NCBI RefSeq assembly: GCF_018687715.1
Contig: NC_056757.1
Span: 7,706,501 to 7,770,500, forward strand
Length of the DNA stretch: 64,000 nt
DNA from: Carya illinoinensis
Lineage: Eukaryota; Streptophyta; Magnoliopsida; Fagales; Juglandaceae
Direction: 5' to 3'
Position numbers and translations under genes: made by a program. Positions 9,788 to 23,810 of this stretch are shown one piece after another; position 1 is the stretch's first letter; each line of letters begins with the position of its first letter. The notes under the pieces were generated by a model, which had not been told where the DNA came from, did not search any database, and saw only the letters and a list, made by a program, of their open reading frames with translations.

Positions 9788-12700
9788 GAGCTCAAGCCTC
9801 CAAAGGTTCATACACGTGTGAAGAAGGTTCCAATATCATTGATATGTTGGGTTGGGAAAAGCACAGTGGATGTTCAAATACGGAATGGCCTAACGATAAA
9901 TCCGTCCCAGTCAACAATCTGCGAACCATGCCCATTGATTATTCAAAAACATCTATCAGAGGTGCCTCTTCGCTACTTCTGGAAAACCCACATAAAAAAC
10001 CCTCCTCTGAAGAAGTCACAAAGATGTATGAACGTCAAGTGCCATGCATTGCTTCATATGAGAAACACATAAGGCATTGTAATGCTAGTATGAGCGGCAG
10101 TGCATCATGTGTGACATCTTCACCTTCACTTGTCATTAGACCACCGGATGTCGACACCAGCATGTCTGCACCAAATACAGGTGCCCCTTGGCTACTTCTA
10201 CATAAAAAGCCCTCCTTTGAAGAAATCCCAGAGATGTACAAACGCCAAGTGCCATGCATTGCTTCATATGAGAAACACATTAGGCATTGTAATGCTAGTA
10301 TGAGTGGCAGTGCATCACGCATGACATCTTCTCCTTCACTTGTCATTAGACCACCAGATGTTGACACCAGCATGTCTGCACCAAATACAGGTCCACTAGA
10401 GGACATGAATTTTGGGACAGATGTGGCTGAGCCAAATGTTTGTGGTAAGAGTCACTCCTATGCAAACGAGTCCTTTCCCTTGTTAGGCTCTAAAAAAAAA
10501 GTTAGGTTTGATACAAGCCAACTCAGAATGCACCTCGACACAAATGATTCTATTGCTATGGAATCATTATCATTAAAAAATGAAGAGCTTTCAAAGAAGA
10601 AAGAAATTTCTGAGGATGCCTTGGATCGAGTCTTTAAACCAAAATCTGGATTTCAAATATCTCATACAATTTCAGATGGCTTCAATTTGACACTTGATCC
10701 TATTGAGAATTCTTCTGAGAGCTTAGATTATTATAACCCTGTTGTGGACTCACCGTGCTGGAAAGGAGCTCCAGTTATTTGCTTTCCTCCATTTGAAGCT
10801 TCTAAAGCCATCGGTTCTCAATATATGAGAAAAATAGAATCATGTAAAAGTTCTGATTGTCAGGTGCCTAAGGTCTTCCCTCTCGCCGTTGATGATGCGG
10901 TAAAGTTCTCATCTCAAAATCCAAATGAGAAGACAGTGTATGTGGGAAGAGGCTTAGCTCCTGCTCCAAAGGGGCCTTCGGATGCCAACTCATTATTCAG
11001 AGATCCCAGATCTGATGGTTCTTTAAATGCAAGTGATGGATCCTTTCTTTCAAAATCATGCTACGACTATACAGTTCAACATACTGATAGCATTTGTGAA
11101 CCATGTGAAGACCATGCCTTGCCCAGCATGTCCACAGTTGGTTCAGGCTTAACACCTTCCCTCACCAGGCAGCAAAATTTTGAATCAAGCAAAATGATTC
11201 CTGAAAAGCACTCATCAGAGACTTGTGTTGAAGATTCAGGATCTAGTATCAGTGATGCTACAAGTTCACACGATGTGTCTTTCTATTCCTCTGGGTATGG
11301 CCTGTCTTCATCGTCTTCTGTGGAAGATTCTTCTGCTAAGCTTACCGAACTGCATGACCCTGATTCAACCTCAAAAATAGATGTCCAGATGCTGATTAAT
11401 ATAATGCGTAACATGTCTGATTTGCTTCTATTTCACTCTTCAAATGATTCACTTGAACTGAAGGATGGAGACTGTGAGGTCCTTAAGGATGTCATCTTTA
11501 ATCTCCATCGATGTATATTAAAGGATGGTGAACAAATGACTGCAACACGAGAATCAATATTTCCGCAGCAAGGCGCAACTCAATATCTTGAAGATTTACC
11601 AAAGCTTTCAATGGTATGCTATTTTCTTCTGTTTTATCTCAATATAGACTTGGTTCTCTACTAGATAAGAAACAAGTTACCTTTCTAATAAATGTTAGAT
11701 TTTGTAAATCCATTGGATTGCTTCTCTTTTCTTCACTGATTAAAGTTAACCACATGAATGACACAAATATGAAGTAAATGGCCTTTTTCATATCTGAGCA
11801 CTATTTTACAGCACAAAAAGCTCTAATGCAGGCTTCTTAAAGATTCTCTTAAACCCCAGATATTTGGGCCCCTTGTATCTTCGTTAGAGAGCAGGTTTAT
11901 CCACTTGAGAAAGTTTTGACATTTCAGCAAGCCGCATAATGATTTTTTTTTTTAAACAAGATGGATGCCTATGATGTGTAGGGTGGAGCTCCCTGTTTGT
12001 TCTAGCTAGCTGACTGAAAGGCAAAATACGAAACAGTTCATTATAATATTCCATTCAACAATTTAAGCTTTATTTTTTTTATTTGGATCATGAATATAAA
12101 ACAATATTTCTTTTTTTTAAAAATGAAGTCTTATTTTTGTGTTGTGAGTAATCCACAAGTCTGAAACTTCCATTAAAGATTGAGTTTGTTGATTTTTTAT
12201 CTGTTTTCCTGCTTCTGAGATTGGGTCCCCGGTGTATCAAGAAAAAAAAACCTGTGCTAGGATATTTTTGTAATCATATTATGCTGGACTTCAGGAAGTG
12301 AATGTAGACAGGCCCAGAGTGACAAAAGAAGTAGCTGTTATCACTCGGGATCAACTTGAGCATAAGGGTCTTCATGAGGAAAAGCATGATAATATTGGTT
12401 CTGATAATAAAATGGAGACAATATCAGATTTTGTTTCTGTGAAGGGTGGTGCCAACTTGGTGGAAAAAGATCACATGACGAAGGTTCTTTTTCTGTTTGT
12501 TTTTTTTATACAACCATAATAACTGTTGATCATTATCCTCCCAGTGAAGAATGCAAAAGGAAGGGGAACAAAAAGGAAATAAAACCTTAGTTCTTTGCTG
12601 TGGATTATGTTTTACAGGCTATTATGAAGGTTCTCAGTGAGAATTTTGATCACGAGGAAGAAATGCAGCCGAATGGCTTCTTGTATAAAAATTTATGGCT

Positions 12701-13776
12701 AGAAGCAGAAGCTGAATTATGTTCCATCAACTATAAAGCTCGCTATAATCGTATGAGGATTGAGATGGAGAAATCTGAATTGCACAAGGCAAAAGGTGCT
12801 AATTTTTATCTAAAACTGATAGTTCCTTTGTTATTGCTTAACCTTATATTCTTGTGCTTCATATGTGGCAGTAAATACCCTGGCTGCGGAGAAAAGACTA
12901 AGATCCAAGGCTTACTGTGATTTAAACGCGGTTGACAAATTAATACCTACGGCCAAGGCTGAGGCCAAGGTTGGCCCTTACTCTGGTATTTCCATCCAGG
13001 ATAGCCCTTCCATGCAGCATGTTATGGCTAGATATGGTATTCTAAAACACCGGATTGACCACTCAAATGCCACTACTACGTTAGAGGAAGCGTCAAGCTC
13101 AAAAGTGTATCCTGAGGTGAACAAGGTTGACCAATTGACACCTGAAACAGCTCAAGCAAAGTGTCCAGCCCCTGATAAGTCCATCCAGACTTCTTCTATC
13201 ATCAGCCCAACCTGCCATGCAAATGATGTTATGGCTAGATTTCATATTCTAAAATGCCAAGTTGGCTGCATAAATCCTATCAAAGCTACAAATGTAGAGG
13301 AACCACCGACCTCAACTGTTTATCCTCTTCTGAATGAGGTTAAGAAAGACACCCTAATCCCAGATATTTCCATCCAGAATTCTCCCATTTCAACCAGAAG
13401 CCCCAACACAGATGACGTTGAGGATTCCATCATGACCAGATTCCATATCCTTAAGTGCCGGGATGACAAATCGAGATCCATGGATGTGAAAAGGCAAGAA
13501 CCAACAGAGGTGGCTCCTCTTGGGTTTTCAGGTGAGAAAAACCACCGGCCAATTAGTAGTGCAAGATCACAGGATGGAAGTATGGATGTAAAATTGGGAC
13601 GCACTGCCAACAGTCCTGAAGACAAGTTAACAGGGAAGGAGTTTCATCTTCGTGAGGGTGATCCAGTGGTCCAATCTGGCCACGCCAACAGGCTTGGGGA
13701 TCCACTTGCCGCAGGTTGGAATGATAGCACTTTATCAGATTGGGAACATTTAACGGAGGAGGAGCTTATAGGTTAG
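9788..13776 (+). CDS. Uncharacterised plant protein with DSPCWKGAP motif
   Basis: Function unknown. Four exons are visible: 9788-11613, 12295-12483, 12618-12795 and 12872-13776 (TAG). All junctions are GT-AG and the phases agree (phase 0, 0, 1), giving 1031 residues. The exon at 9788 opens after TGCACAG in phase 1, so at least one upstream exon is missing. The protein is Ser-rich and mostly disordered. It has an internal 70-residue tandem duplication (residues about 58-201), a YNPVVDSPCWKGAP motif near residue 320, a short helical segment VQMLINIMRNMSDLLLFH, a conserved LWLEAEAELCSINYKARYNR stretch spanning exon 3, and three MxRFxILKxR repeats in exon 4. It ends SDWEHLTEEELIG. I recall this motif set from unnamed proteins in many dicots; I know no biochemical role. 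Confidence 0.85.
9961..10390 (+). repeat. Tandem duplication inside exon (two 70-codon units)
   Basis: Unit 1 (about 9961-10179) and unit 2 (10180-10390) are near-identical head-to-tail copies, offset by 210 bp over most of their length, with a 9-bp difference near the start. Both encode QVPCIASYEKHIRHCNASMS and VIRPPDVDTSMSAPNTG. The frame is kept, so the duplication is tolerated. The high identity points to a recent event. Confidence 0.9.
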
Positions 13777-14851
13777 ACCTGTAAAGCTCAAGTTGGACCT
13801 GAATGTTCCTTTGGTAAAGGGTTTCATATTTTCTGAAAGAAAGCCATGCAGTTTCTTTATAATATAACATGGGAATTCCTTTCACAACAGTATGTATGAC
13901 TGCTCTTTGGATTTGTAAAAAGCCTTTAAACATAATCTGGATTTTTAGAACCTGTGTTTTGCTTTTTCCCTTTTGTCTCTTTTGGCTATTAATCTTGCAA
14001 GTTGCATAGCTTTCTATTTGAATACCCACCCCATGGATCTTTAGCTCTTCCAGATCCTTTCTTTTAGGTTCAAGATTTTTTGTTTTTGTTTTTGGGTTTT
14101 TTGACATTTCTTTTGTAGGTATTAAGTTTTTAATTATATAAAATTATATGTATTATTAGTCATATGTTTGTGTACAGGTGTTGACATCCAATGGTACTGA
14201 TATGTTTAATAGGTTGACGTGGCGTAAATTTGACGGAGTGATTAAATTAATAGAGTCAAAATTAAAAGTAAGAGGGTCGATCTGTGTTCCAAAACTCTAA
14301 CATACATAACAAAGCAAAGGTCTTTCCCATGATTTTCCGCCTACATGTCTACTGAAAGATAACATTTGAATGGTAGATTACATGATCTATCGTAGCTCTC
14401 ACTTCTTCTGCGTAGTTGAATAAAAAATTAATAATGAAATTATTTGATATGGTATTGTAAAATTCTTTTATTATAAAGCAAATTTCACGTCTCATATTAA
14501 AACACATTAGTTTGTAAATTTTTTGTATAATTAATAATTAATAAACATATATTTAATAATTATTTGAAGATCCTCTACAAACTTTAAACAAATCTTAATA
14601 AATATTTTAACCACAAAGATTATATTAAAATAGACTTACAAATTAACATGATGATTTGATATTTAGATGTGATACGATAGAATGTAAAATTATTTTATTA
14701 TAAAATAAATATAATTTTTTTTGATAGAATAAAATAAATATAATGTATTATATAAAAACGTGTTAATAAAAATATTTATTTTTATAAAATCTTTTTTATA
14801 AGTGTAGTACTTTCTCCCAAAACTTCGGACAAACAATGGAGCAATCAAAGC

Positions 14852-14852
<1 letters not shown>

Positions 14853-14885
<33 letters not shown>
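14853..14885. repeat. (ATT)n microsatellite
   Basis: Eleven perfect ATT/TTA units in an AT-rich intergenic region. Confidence 0.95.
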
Positions 14886-17239
14886 GAACCAGAAAAGTCA
14901 TGTCCAATTGGATATTTGGATGTTCTGAAAATGTCAAATGACCGACACTAAATTTGATCTTTAGGCCCTAATTAAGATATAATTTTAGGTGAGCTTTGTT
15001 TCATATAGTCATTTTTGTGTATTTTTTATACATTTTATTGATGTGATTGGTCAAAATAATTATTTTTATATTAAAAAAATAACACAACTAATCATATCAG
15101 TGAAATGCATAAAGATTACGTAAAATTAACTACATATAAAATTTTTTGATTTTAGATTAGATTAATAAATAATTAATTATAGTAAAACAAAAATGAAATC
15201 TAGCTATTTGCTGACTGTATATATATGTGTTTGTCTCAAAAGTCAATATATTTTTGAGCCGACAAAGTCTCCTCAGCACTCTCAATAGAATATGCATATG
15301 TAAAAGAAAGAGTTATTTTTAGCTATTACGGACCAAAAGTTAGCTGTAATGGATTATGTAAAGTAAAAAAGTTTTACTTTTAGCTATAGTATTTGTAAAA
15401 GTAAAGTCAAATTTCATGTGAATTGTTCAATGACCAAATGTTTAGTTTATTATTATTATTTTTTTTTTTGTAACTCTCTCTCTTCCCTCAACATTTTCTA
15501 AAAAAACTCTCAGTTTCTTTAACTTTTACTGTAGCAATTAATGTCAGCAGAGCTTATTAGCATTATATTGAATTTATTGTTTGGCATTTATATTGAATTT
15601 TAGATAAATTTAATTATACATTTGTGGTTATTAATATTAAATGGCCATTAAAAATATGATTTTTTAACCAATAATTTAATTAGAATATAATTACTAATTA
15701 ACATATAATTAATATAATGGTAAAATATGATATAAATAAATATATTAAAAAATATATTAAATTATTATTATTATTATTTTATTATATAAAGAATAAATAG
15801 ATAATTCAATATAGAGACTTGTGTGAATGAAATAGTTAAAAGTTAAATTCATCTCATATTCATCAAAAGTGTCATTTAATTTTAGCTAATCCATTGAAAA
15901 TGCTCTTAGTTGACAAACGGCACAACCACCTGAAGATCCTCGGATTAATATAATTCGTACTATTGCATAGATTATTATTCAAACGAAGTTGGTATCTCAT
16001 TCCAATATTCCACACTAACCCTTCTTCACCATCCTAAATTTTTGAGTTATATTATGTATTAGAGAAATATTTTAACTATATAAGAATTTTATAAAAATAA
16101 ATTTATAAATTAACATAATTTAATATAGTATGTCAAATTATAAAATTACTTTTATTATAAAATGGATCCAACATAATATAAGGTCATATTAGCTTATGAT
16201 TAATTTATTTTTATTAAACTTCTTTATTACTGTAACACTTTTCTATATATTATTTTTGCATTCTTACTGCTCAACAATGTTTGCATCTGTTCTTAATCAA
16301 TAGAAAATGTCACATCAAAATAATGAGATAGAAATAAGATGAATACACAATATGCAATACTTTTGGAACTTTTGACAAAAACGGTATACATACATGTTAT
16401 TTGGATCATTACTGTTGTGCCTGTATATGCATATCGCTAACTTGGCAAAATGCCATGTCAGCATTTATGTTAAAGAAAAGAAATAAAATTTTGTTATATA
16501 TAAGTAAAGACGTATACTAATCAGCGTATCAATACTTATTTCTTTATATTTAAAATTTAAATTAGTATTATTTTTAATCAAATTAACTTTTTGACCAATC
16601 ACATTTGATTAATGTATATATTAATGCACATGCTTGTAATTATATTTTTCCAAAGAAATAAGCAAGCAAAGAGGACCGTCGGCTGCTATCTAGAACATAT
16701 TTGATTTCTCTCGAATTTCTCCCACTCTTTTGTCTCTCTCAAATGGGTGTAGGTCCATCGGCTGCTAACCACTCCTCGGCGTTAATACCTGCCCTTGCAA
16801 AAAGCATCTAATGTTTATTAATTTCTTGGTAAATTGTGGCTATGTTAGAGGCCTTGAATAACATAGCTAGGAGATTTGTATGTGTTCATATACCTTTTAG
16901 AAAGGGTCCCTCTCTTTTTGAACCATCTTGGATTTTATTGCACCCAAAGTCAATCAATGTAGAATATTTGATGTAAATATCCCATTTTTTAAAAATCCAA
17001 TACCCGCTCAAACCAAGCTAATTAATCACTGATGACCCTCTGAAATAATGCAATTACATATGATGAATGCATGCATCAATGCATGTCAGTATCAAAATTA
17101 CCAACTCCAGTTGTCCTTTCCAGCTTCTACTTTTGCCGATCAATTAAGCAGCAATGGGTTCCAGGCTATTGCCTTCCCACATGCCACTACAAAGATGCAT
17201 TACTCTGGATTGTAAAGCAATACTGCACGAACTATATAT

Positions 17240-17260
17240 ACACCTTATATATATGCATGT
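17240..17260 (+). promoter_or_regulatory. Probable TATA region of the peroxidase gene
   Basis: ACCTTATATATATGCATG lies roughly 45-60 bp before the peroxidase ATG. Its position would give a short 5' UTR. The call rests on composition and placement only. Confidence 0.35.
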
Positions 17261-17301
17261 ATAGAGTTTATCCCACTTTTTATTAACTTGATCTGTACAA
17301 G

Positions 17302-17598
17302 ATGAGTTCAAGTAAGAAGCTAATTACTTGTTTGTCTATAATTTTAGTTGTGGTTTTGTCATGCACTCAAAGTGTGCATTCTCAGCTTCAAGTTGGGTTT
17401 TATATGAATTCATGTACGTTTGCTGAATTCATAGTTAAAGATGAGGTCAGGAAAGCTTTCATTCAGGATGAGGGAGTGGCGGCTGGTCTTGTTAGACTAC
17501 ACTTTCATGACTGCTTTGTTAGAGTAAGTAAATCATCATGTGTTAATAATCCACTTCGGTTTTTCATTGCCTCTTTAAGATAGATTTTGTCTCTAATC

Positions 17599-17668
<70 letters not shown>

Positions 17669-18985
17669 GAGTCCTCAATTAATTGTCAACCACAGATCAC
17701 AGGACTGCATTATTTGTAGGGCATCATGTATGTTTCTTTAGATAAATATTTCACAACCGGATGATCGTCCTTTTAACCATTATTTTCTGATGTTATTTTT
17801 CAATTATGATCTGTATCATTTGATGTGATGTCCTGAGATGATAAAATGATAATGGTTAAAAATAGCAACTTCATTAATACGTACTTTCAGGGTTGTGAAG
17901 CATCAGTGCTCATTGATTCCACTGCATCAAGCACAGCAGAGAAAGATTCTCCTGCAAATAACCCCAGCCTACGAGGGTTTGAAGTCATTGATAATGCCAA
18001 GGCTATACTTGAAACCATTTGTAAGGGTGTTGTTTCGTGCGCTGATATAGTTGCCTTTGCAGCAAGAGATAGCGTAGAAATAGTGAGACACATGCACCTA
18101 CTTTTGCTTATTATATATGCTCTTGAGAAACACTAGCTAGTTTAGGTTTGCTTTAATGAACAGATATCTTGAGCACACTCGTATTTTGTTCATGCATGCA
18201 GACTGGAGGAGAGGGGTATTATGTTCCTGCAGGAAGAAGAGATGGCAGAACTTCACTAGCTTCAGAGGCATCGACAAACTTACCTCCCCCTACACTCGAT
18301 GTCGACCAACTCACTCAATCCTTTGCAAACAAGGGTTTCACACAAGAAGAGATGGTCACCCTTTCCGGTAAGGATTTCAGCCCCCGCAAAATACCATCCA
18401 TATTCACAAATCGATTTAAAACCACCAGACCCAAATTCCCCGTGAATTTGTTTGGACTAAATCCATAATTCTTTCTACTTGTAAGTTGATGTAGAGGACA
18501 CTTTTTTACACCGCATGACAAGAGCTATATCCAAAAATCTACTAAAATATACCATGAATATGTGATAAACAGGAGCACACACCATTGGCCGATCTCATTG
18601 TACTTCATTTAGCAACAGATTGAATAATTTCAATGGAACAAGAAGTCAGGATCCAAGTTTAGATCCCATGTATGCAGCTCGGTTGAAGGAGCAGTGTCCA
18701 CAAGGCAGCACAGACCCTAACTTGGTGGTTCCAATGAACCCTTCTAGCCCTGCTGTAACCGATGTGGGTTACTACATTGACATCCTGGCTAACAGAGGGT
18801 TGTTCACATCAGACCAAACACTAATGAGAAACCCAATAACAGCAAACCAAGTGAATCAAAATGCACGGAACCCCATGCTTTGGAGGCTCAAATTTGCTGC
18901 TGCAATGTTGAAGATGGGTCAACTTGGTGTGTTAACTGGTAATGCTGGTGAGATACGTACGAATTGCAGGGTGATAAATAGCTAG
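17302..18985 (+). CDS. Class III (secretory) plant peroxidase
   Basis: Heme peroxidase of the plant secretory class, which oxidises phenolics with hydrogen peroxide in the cell wall or vacuole. Exons are 17302-17523, 17891-18082, 18202-18367 and 18573-18985, all GT-AG with phases 0, 0 and 1: the classic four-exon layout. The product is 330 residues, the usual family length. Residues 1-27 form a signal peptide ([10 protein letters not shown] core, cut before QLQVGFY). Distal Arg65 and His69 lie in [13 protein letters not shown], proximal His196 in [10 protein letters not shown], and [13 protein letters not shown] is present. The first disulfide region reads [10 protein letters not shown] where many relatives have a Pro after the Cys. 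No stop or frameshift is seen. The isoform number cannot be assigned. Confidence 0.95.
17599..17669. repeat. (CT)n-(TA)n compound microsatellite in peroxidase intron 1
   Basis: About 54 bp of CT units with one interruption (CTCACTCT) followed by about 18 bp of TA units, all inside intron 1 of the peroxidase gene. Confidence 0.95.
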
Positions 18986-20164
18986 ATCGAGGAATATTGT
19001 ACTGATCTTCAAGCTAAAAGCCAGCTACGTGCTTACTATATATACTTTGTATTTTTCCTACTACAAATATTTAAGCTAATGAAGCATGCTTTCAAGTCAC
19101 TCTACCTACATTGGAATTTTTTATCGTTTTTTTTTATTGATATTTACATTGAGATTTCTTAAAGCCAAATCAATTCATAAAATCAGAATATATTTTTGAC
19201 CACTCTATTTATATATTCGTTGCAATAGATGATCCGTCGGTTCATTCTGATTTACAATTGCTTCCCTCCGCTTATTTGCTAAATCATATCCAGAAGCCCG
19301 TTTCCGTAAGCCACACCTTTCGGATAATCAAAACACATTTTTTTATTTCCAATGCAAATCAAATCCACGAGTCAAATGTCAATGCGACAGTGGCCTTCCA
19401 AGTTGGTAATAGTTCAATGACCTTCCTACTCGAAACCCATGATCATTTGAGGAGATCTCGACACACTTTTGGCATAAACTTTCTTCTTTATGGACAGTTC
19501 CAAATGTGAATCAAACCCATGTTTGAATAGAAATTGACATGGCTTCTGATAGTAATTCTTTAATTATTCCAAACTTCTTGTTGACAGAATTCTTCCTTCT
19601 AGACAGATCTTTGAAGCTAAACAACAATGACTTAGTCCTAGCATGCATATCAAAGGTTTCTCGGCCATTCAAGTTCAGATGACAATACCAACTTTACCCG
19701 TTGATTTTTGGACTTAATCCAAAAACAAACTGCCCCCAACAAAATACCAAGGACAGCTCAAATTCAAAAGCCAAATAATTTCATTAACTTAATCCTTGGG
19801 GATATAATGCAAGCATTCTTTGGCTCACAACCACACATTGCCAGACATTCTACGCAAGGTTCTAGCAAATCATCTTGTAAAAAAACCATAGTATGACTAG
19901 TTGGGATTAAAACTTTGATGAGTGGTAGGCCTAAAAAACCCAATAAGTCGGTAAAGAAGACCTTGACGACTCAAGAGTATAATGATTCAGCAGAACGAAA
20001 CACCCTTGCTGTGACCCAAAACCGTCTCGAGTGCAACACAAAAATAGTAAATTAACCTCCACACAGATGCGAACCAAATTGACTGACTAAATGCTGACAT
20101 AAATACCAAAACGGCAAAACTCATCGTCTGAAAGCAACAATGAAGAATAGACTGTGAAACATAT
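18986..20164. other. Intergenic region between peroxidase and NAC-alpha
   Basis: It contains the 3' ends of two convergent genes. I see no further coding sequence. Confidence 0.6.
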
Positions 20165-21914
<1,750 letters not shown>

Positions 21915-22062
21915 GGCTTTTCCTCCTGCTGCTGCTTCTGGGGAGTTTTGTTTCAGCTTGAGCTACGGGGATGAGTAAAGGAAAAGAAGAGGCTCAACAC
22001 CTGGGAGTTAGGGATAAACTTTGGGGAATAAGTTGCTTTCAGTGAGGAAATGTGAAAAGATA

Positions 22063-22113
22063 AGGGTTTTCTAATGAACTGGGCCAAGTTTCAGTACATA
22101 AGGCAGCAGCCCA
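22063..22113 (-). promoter_or_regulatory. Telo-box plus site II elements in the NAC-alpha promoter
   Basis: On the minus strand AAACCCT (22069-22063) is about 150 bp before the NAC-alpha start. TGGGCT lies on the minus strand at 22113-22108 and TGGGCC on the plus strand at 22080-22085. A telo-box next to TGGGCY site II motifs is known from Arabidopsis promoters of ribosomal-protein and other translation genes, active in dividing cells. The gene's role fits that pattern. Confidence 0.5.
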
Positions 22114-22349
22114 TATGTACGGTCTACCTCTTGGGTAAGCCTTAACGGAATATAGCATCAGGAAAAGAAAAAGAAAAATAATTTATTTATTTTCATTATT
22201 AAGCTTTTAAAAAGGGCTTTTATAATTTCTACACATTTACACTCAATTAAATCAACTACCGGATAAGATATGATATTTAAATTATATTCTCCCATAGATT
22301 ATTATGCATCTAAAAAGTTTGAATATTATATGGTTTTTTTTTCTAATAT

Positions 22350-22727
22350 TTAGACTTCGTTTAGTTATACAGTTCAAACAAAATGAAATAATTTATTTTG
22401 AATAATAATAAAATTTTTGAGTTAAGATGAAATAAAATAATTTGTAAAAAAAATGTGTGTTTGCATAGTGAGATGAGATGAAATAATTTTTATTTTTTAG
22501 AATTTGAAAAAGGTGTGAGTCCCACGGATTGGAGAGTATTAGTTTTTATACTGTTTATTTACTGTTCACTGTCAATTTCGATCAATTTTATATTTTTTTT
22601 TTACTGTTTATTTTAGTGAATATTTTCAAAACTTAGATATAAAATAAACCATTCGGATAGACAAAACATCTTTATCGTACAGCTCTGGATGAGATAATCT
22701 CATCTGGCTAACCAAACTAGGCTTTAT
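22350..22727. mobile_element. MITE-like repeat
   Basis: The ends form an imperfect inverted repeat: left CTTCGTTTAGTTATACAG and right, reverse-complemented, CTAGTTTGGTTAGCCAG. The inside contains GAGATGAGATGAAAT near the left and GATGAGATAATCTCATC near the right, plus long A/T runs and no coding sequence. This fits a non-autonomous DNA element. No clear target duplication was found. Confidence 0.4.
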
Positions 22728-22729
22728 AG

Positions 22730-23395
22730 ATCCCCAATTGATACATGCTGGCCGCAATGAGTTGTACGTTGCTATTTTATCTTCAATTCTTTCCAAAAGA
22801 AAGGGAAAATGGAATTCATTTTCTATGTTTTTCAAGACACACATCGGAAGAAATTTAATTTTGTAGTAGAACGATAGTTGGAATATTTGAATGAGTGGAA
22901 GGGAGTTTTTATATTTAGTCGGTGCTAAAATTTGATTACGCTAAAAGAATAATGCGGTAGTTATAGTACAGTTTTAGAGTATCAATTCTACAGGGAGACA
23001 AATTAAAAAAATAGCAAGATGAATAAAGAAATTAAAGAAAAATATTAAATAAGTAATAGAGAACAAAAATTAATTTTAAATGTAAATTATAGTGAAACAA
23101 AGTGATTAACGGAAAAAGTACTCAAATTTGACGAACAGTAGAGCGTCGAAAATCCCTTGCATAAATCCGATATTTTAATTATTCTTAAGTCATTAGATAA
23201 CTCAATTAGGAACTTAATTCTCAAAATTCTCAATTAGAAGGTATAGATTTATAAACTAAAATTAAATTAAATGTAACCTTTTGAAAAAAATATTTACCAC
23301 TTTTTAAATATATTAATTACTATCTCTATTGAGAAAATTTAATGATAATAATATACTCAAAGAGTGATATTGTAGTAAAAAACTAAATCAAGGAA
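22730..23395. other. AT-rich intergenic, no gene seen
   Basis: Low-complexity sequence with no supported coding or RNA gene. Confidence 0.55.
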
Positions 23396-23810
23396 GGAAA
23401 GGCCGTTAGAATCCTGTCACATAATCAACCACATAAAATGTGACATCGATTGGCACGCACTAGAGGTCGGGGTCCTATCCCCGACAGAAATGTTCGTATT
23501 AATCATGCTGTCATGTTGTCCAGAATAGAATGTGATCATTACAAAGGCATGGAAGTCAGAGACTTCTCCAGAGATTATGGTATAAATAAGAGAAAATAGG
23601 GAAGGGAAAGGGGTTAATCACTCTTATCAAACTCTTAGCTCTTTCTCTCTTTTCTTCCGATGAGATTATTTTCTAACTTTGGCATTGAATTTGCCACGGT
23701 CGTATAGACACACCTGATCATCCCTTCAATTCCTTTGGCAGTTGCTTGGTGGGGTTTGGAGCAGGTGGTTACGAAACACGCCTCAACAAACATAGCATTA
23801 GTACCACCAG
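23396..23810 (+). other. LTR-like fragment
   Basis: This block is richer in G/C than its flanks. It has a TATA word (GGTATAAATAAGAG, about 23579) followed by a pyrimidine-rich leader (CTCTTTCTCTCTTTTCTTCC) and then CACGCCTCAACAAACATAGC. The order TATA, leader, short 3' part resembles an LTR promoter region, but I see no second copy or primer binding site for it. Confidence 0.3.

Larger units (their letters stand above)
13777..17301. other. AT-rich intergenic region
   Basis: About 3.5 kb between the uncharacterised gene and the peroxidase. The first 250 bp are probably 3' UTR. The rest is very AT-rich with many short A/T palindromes and no supported gene. A stretch from about 15310 to 15910 has MITE-like ends (AGAGTTATTTTTAGCTATT on the left, a TTTAGCTAATCCATTG word on the right), but the pairing is weak. 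Confidence 0.6.
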
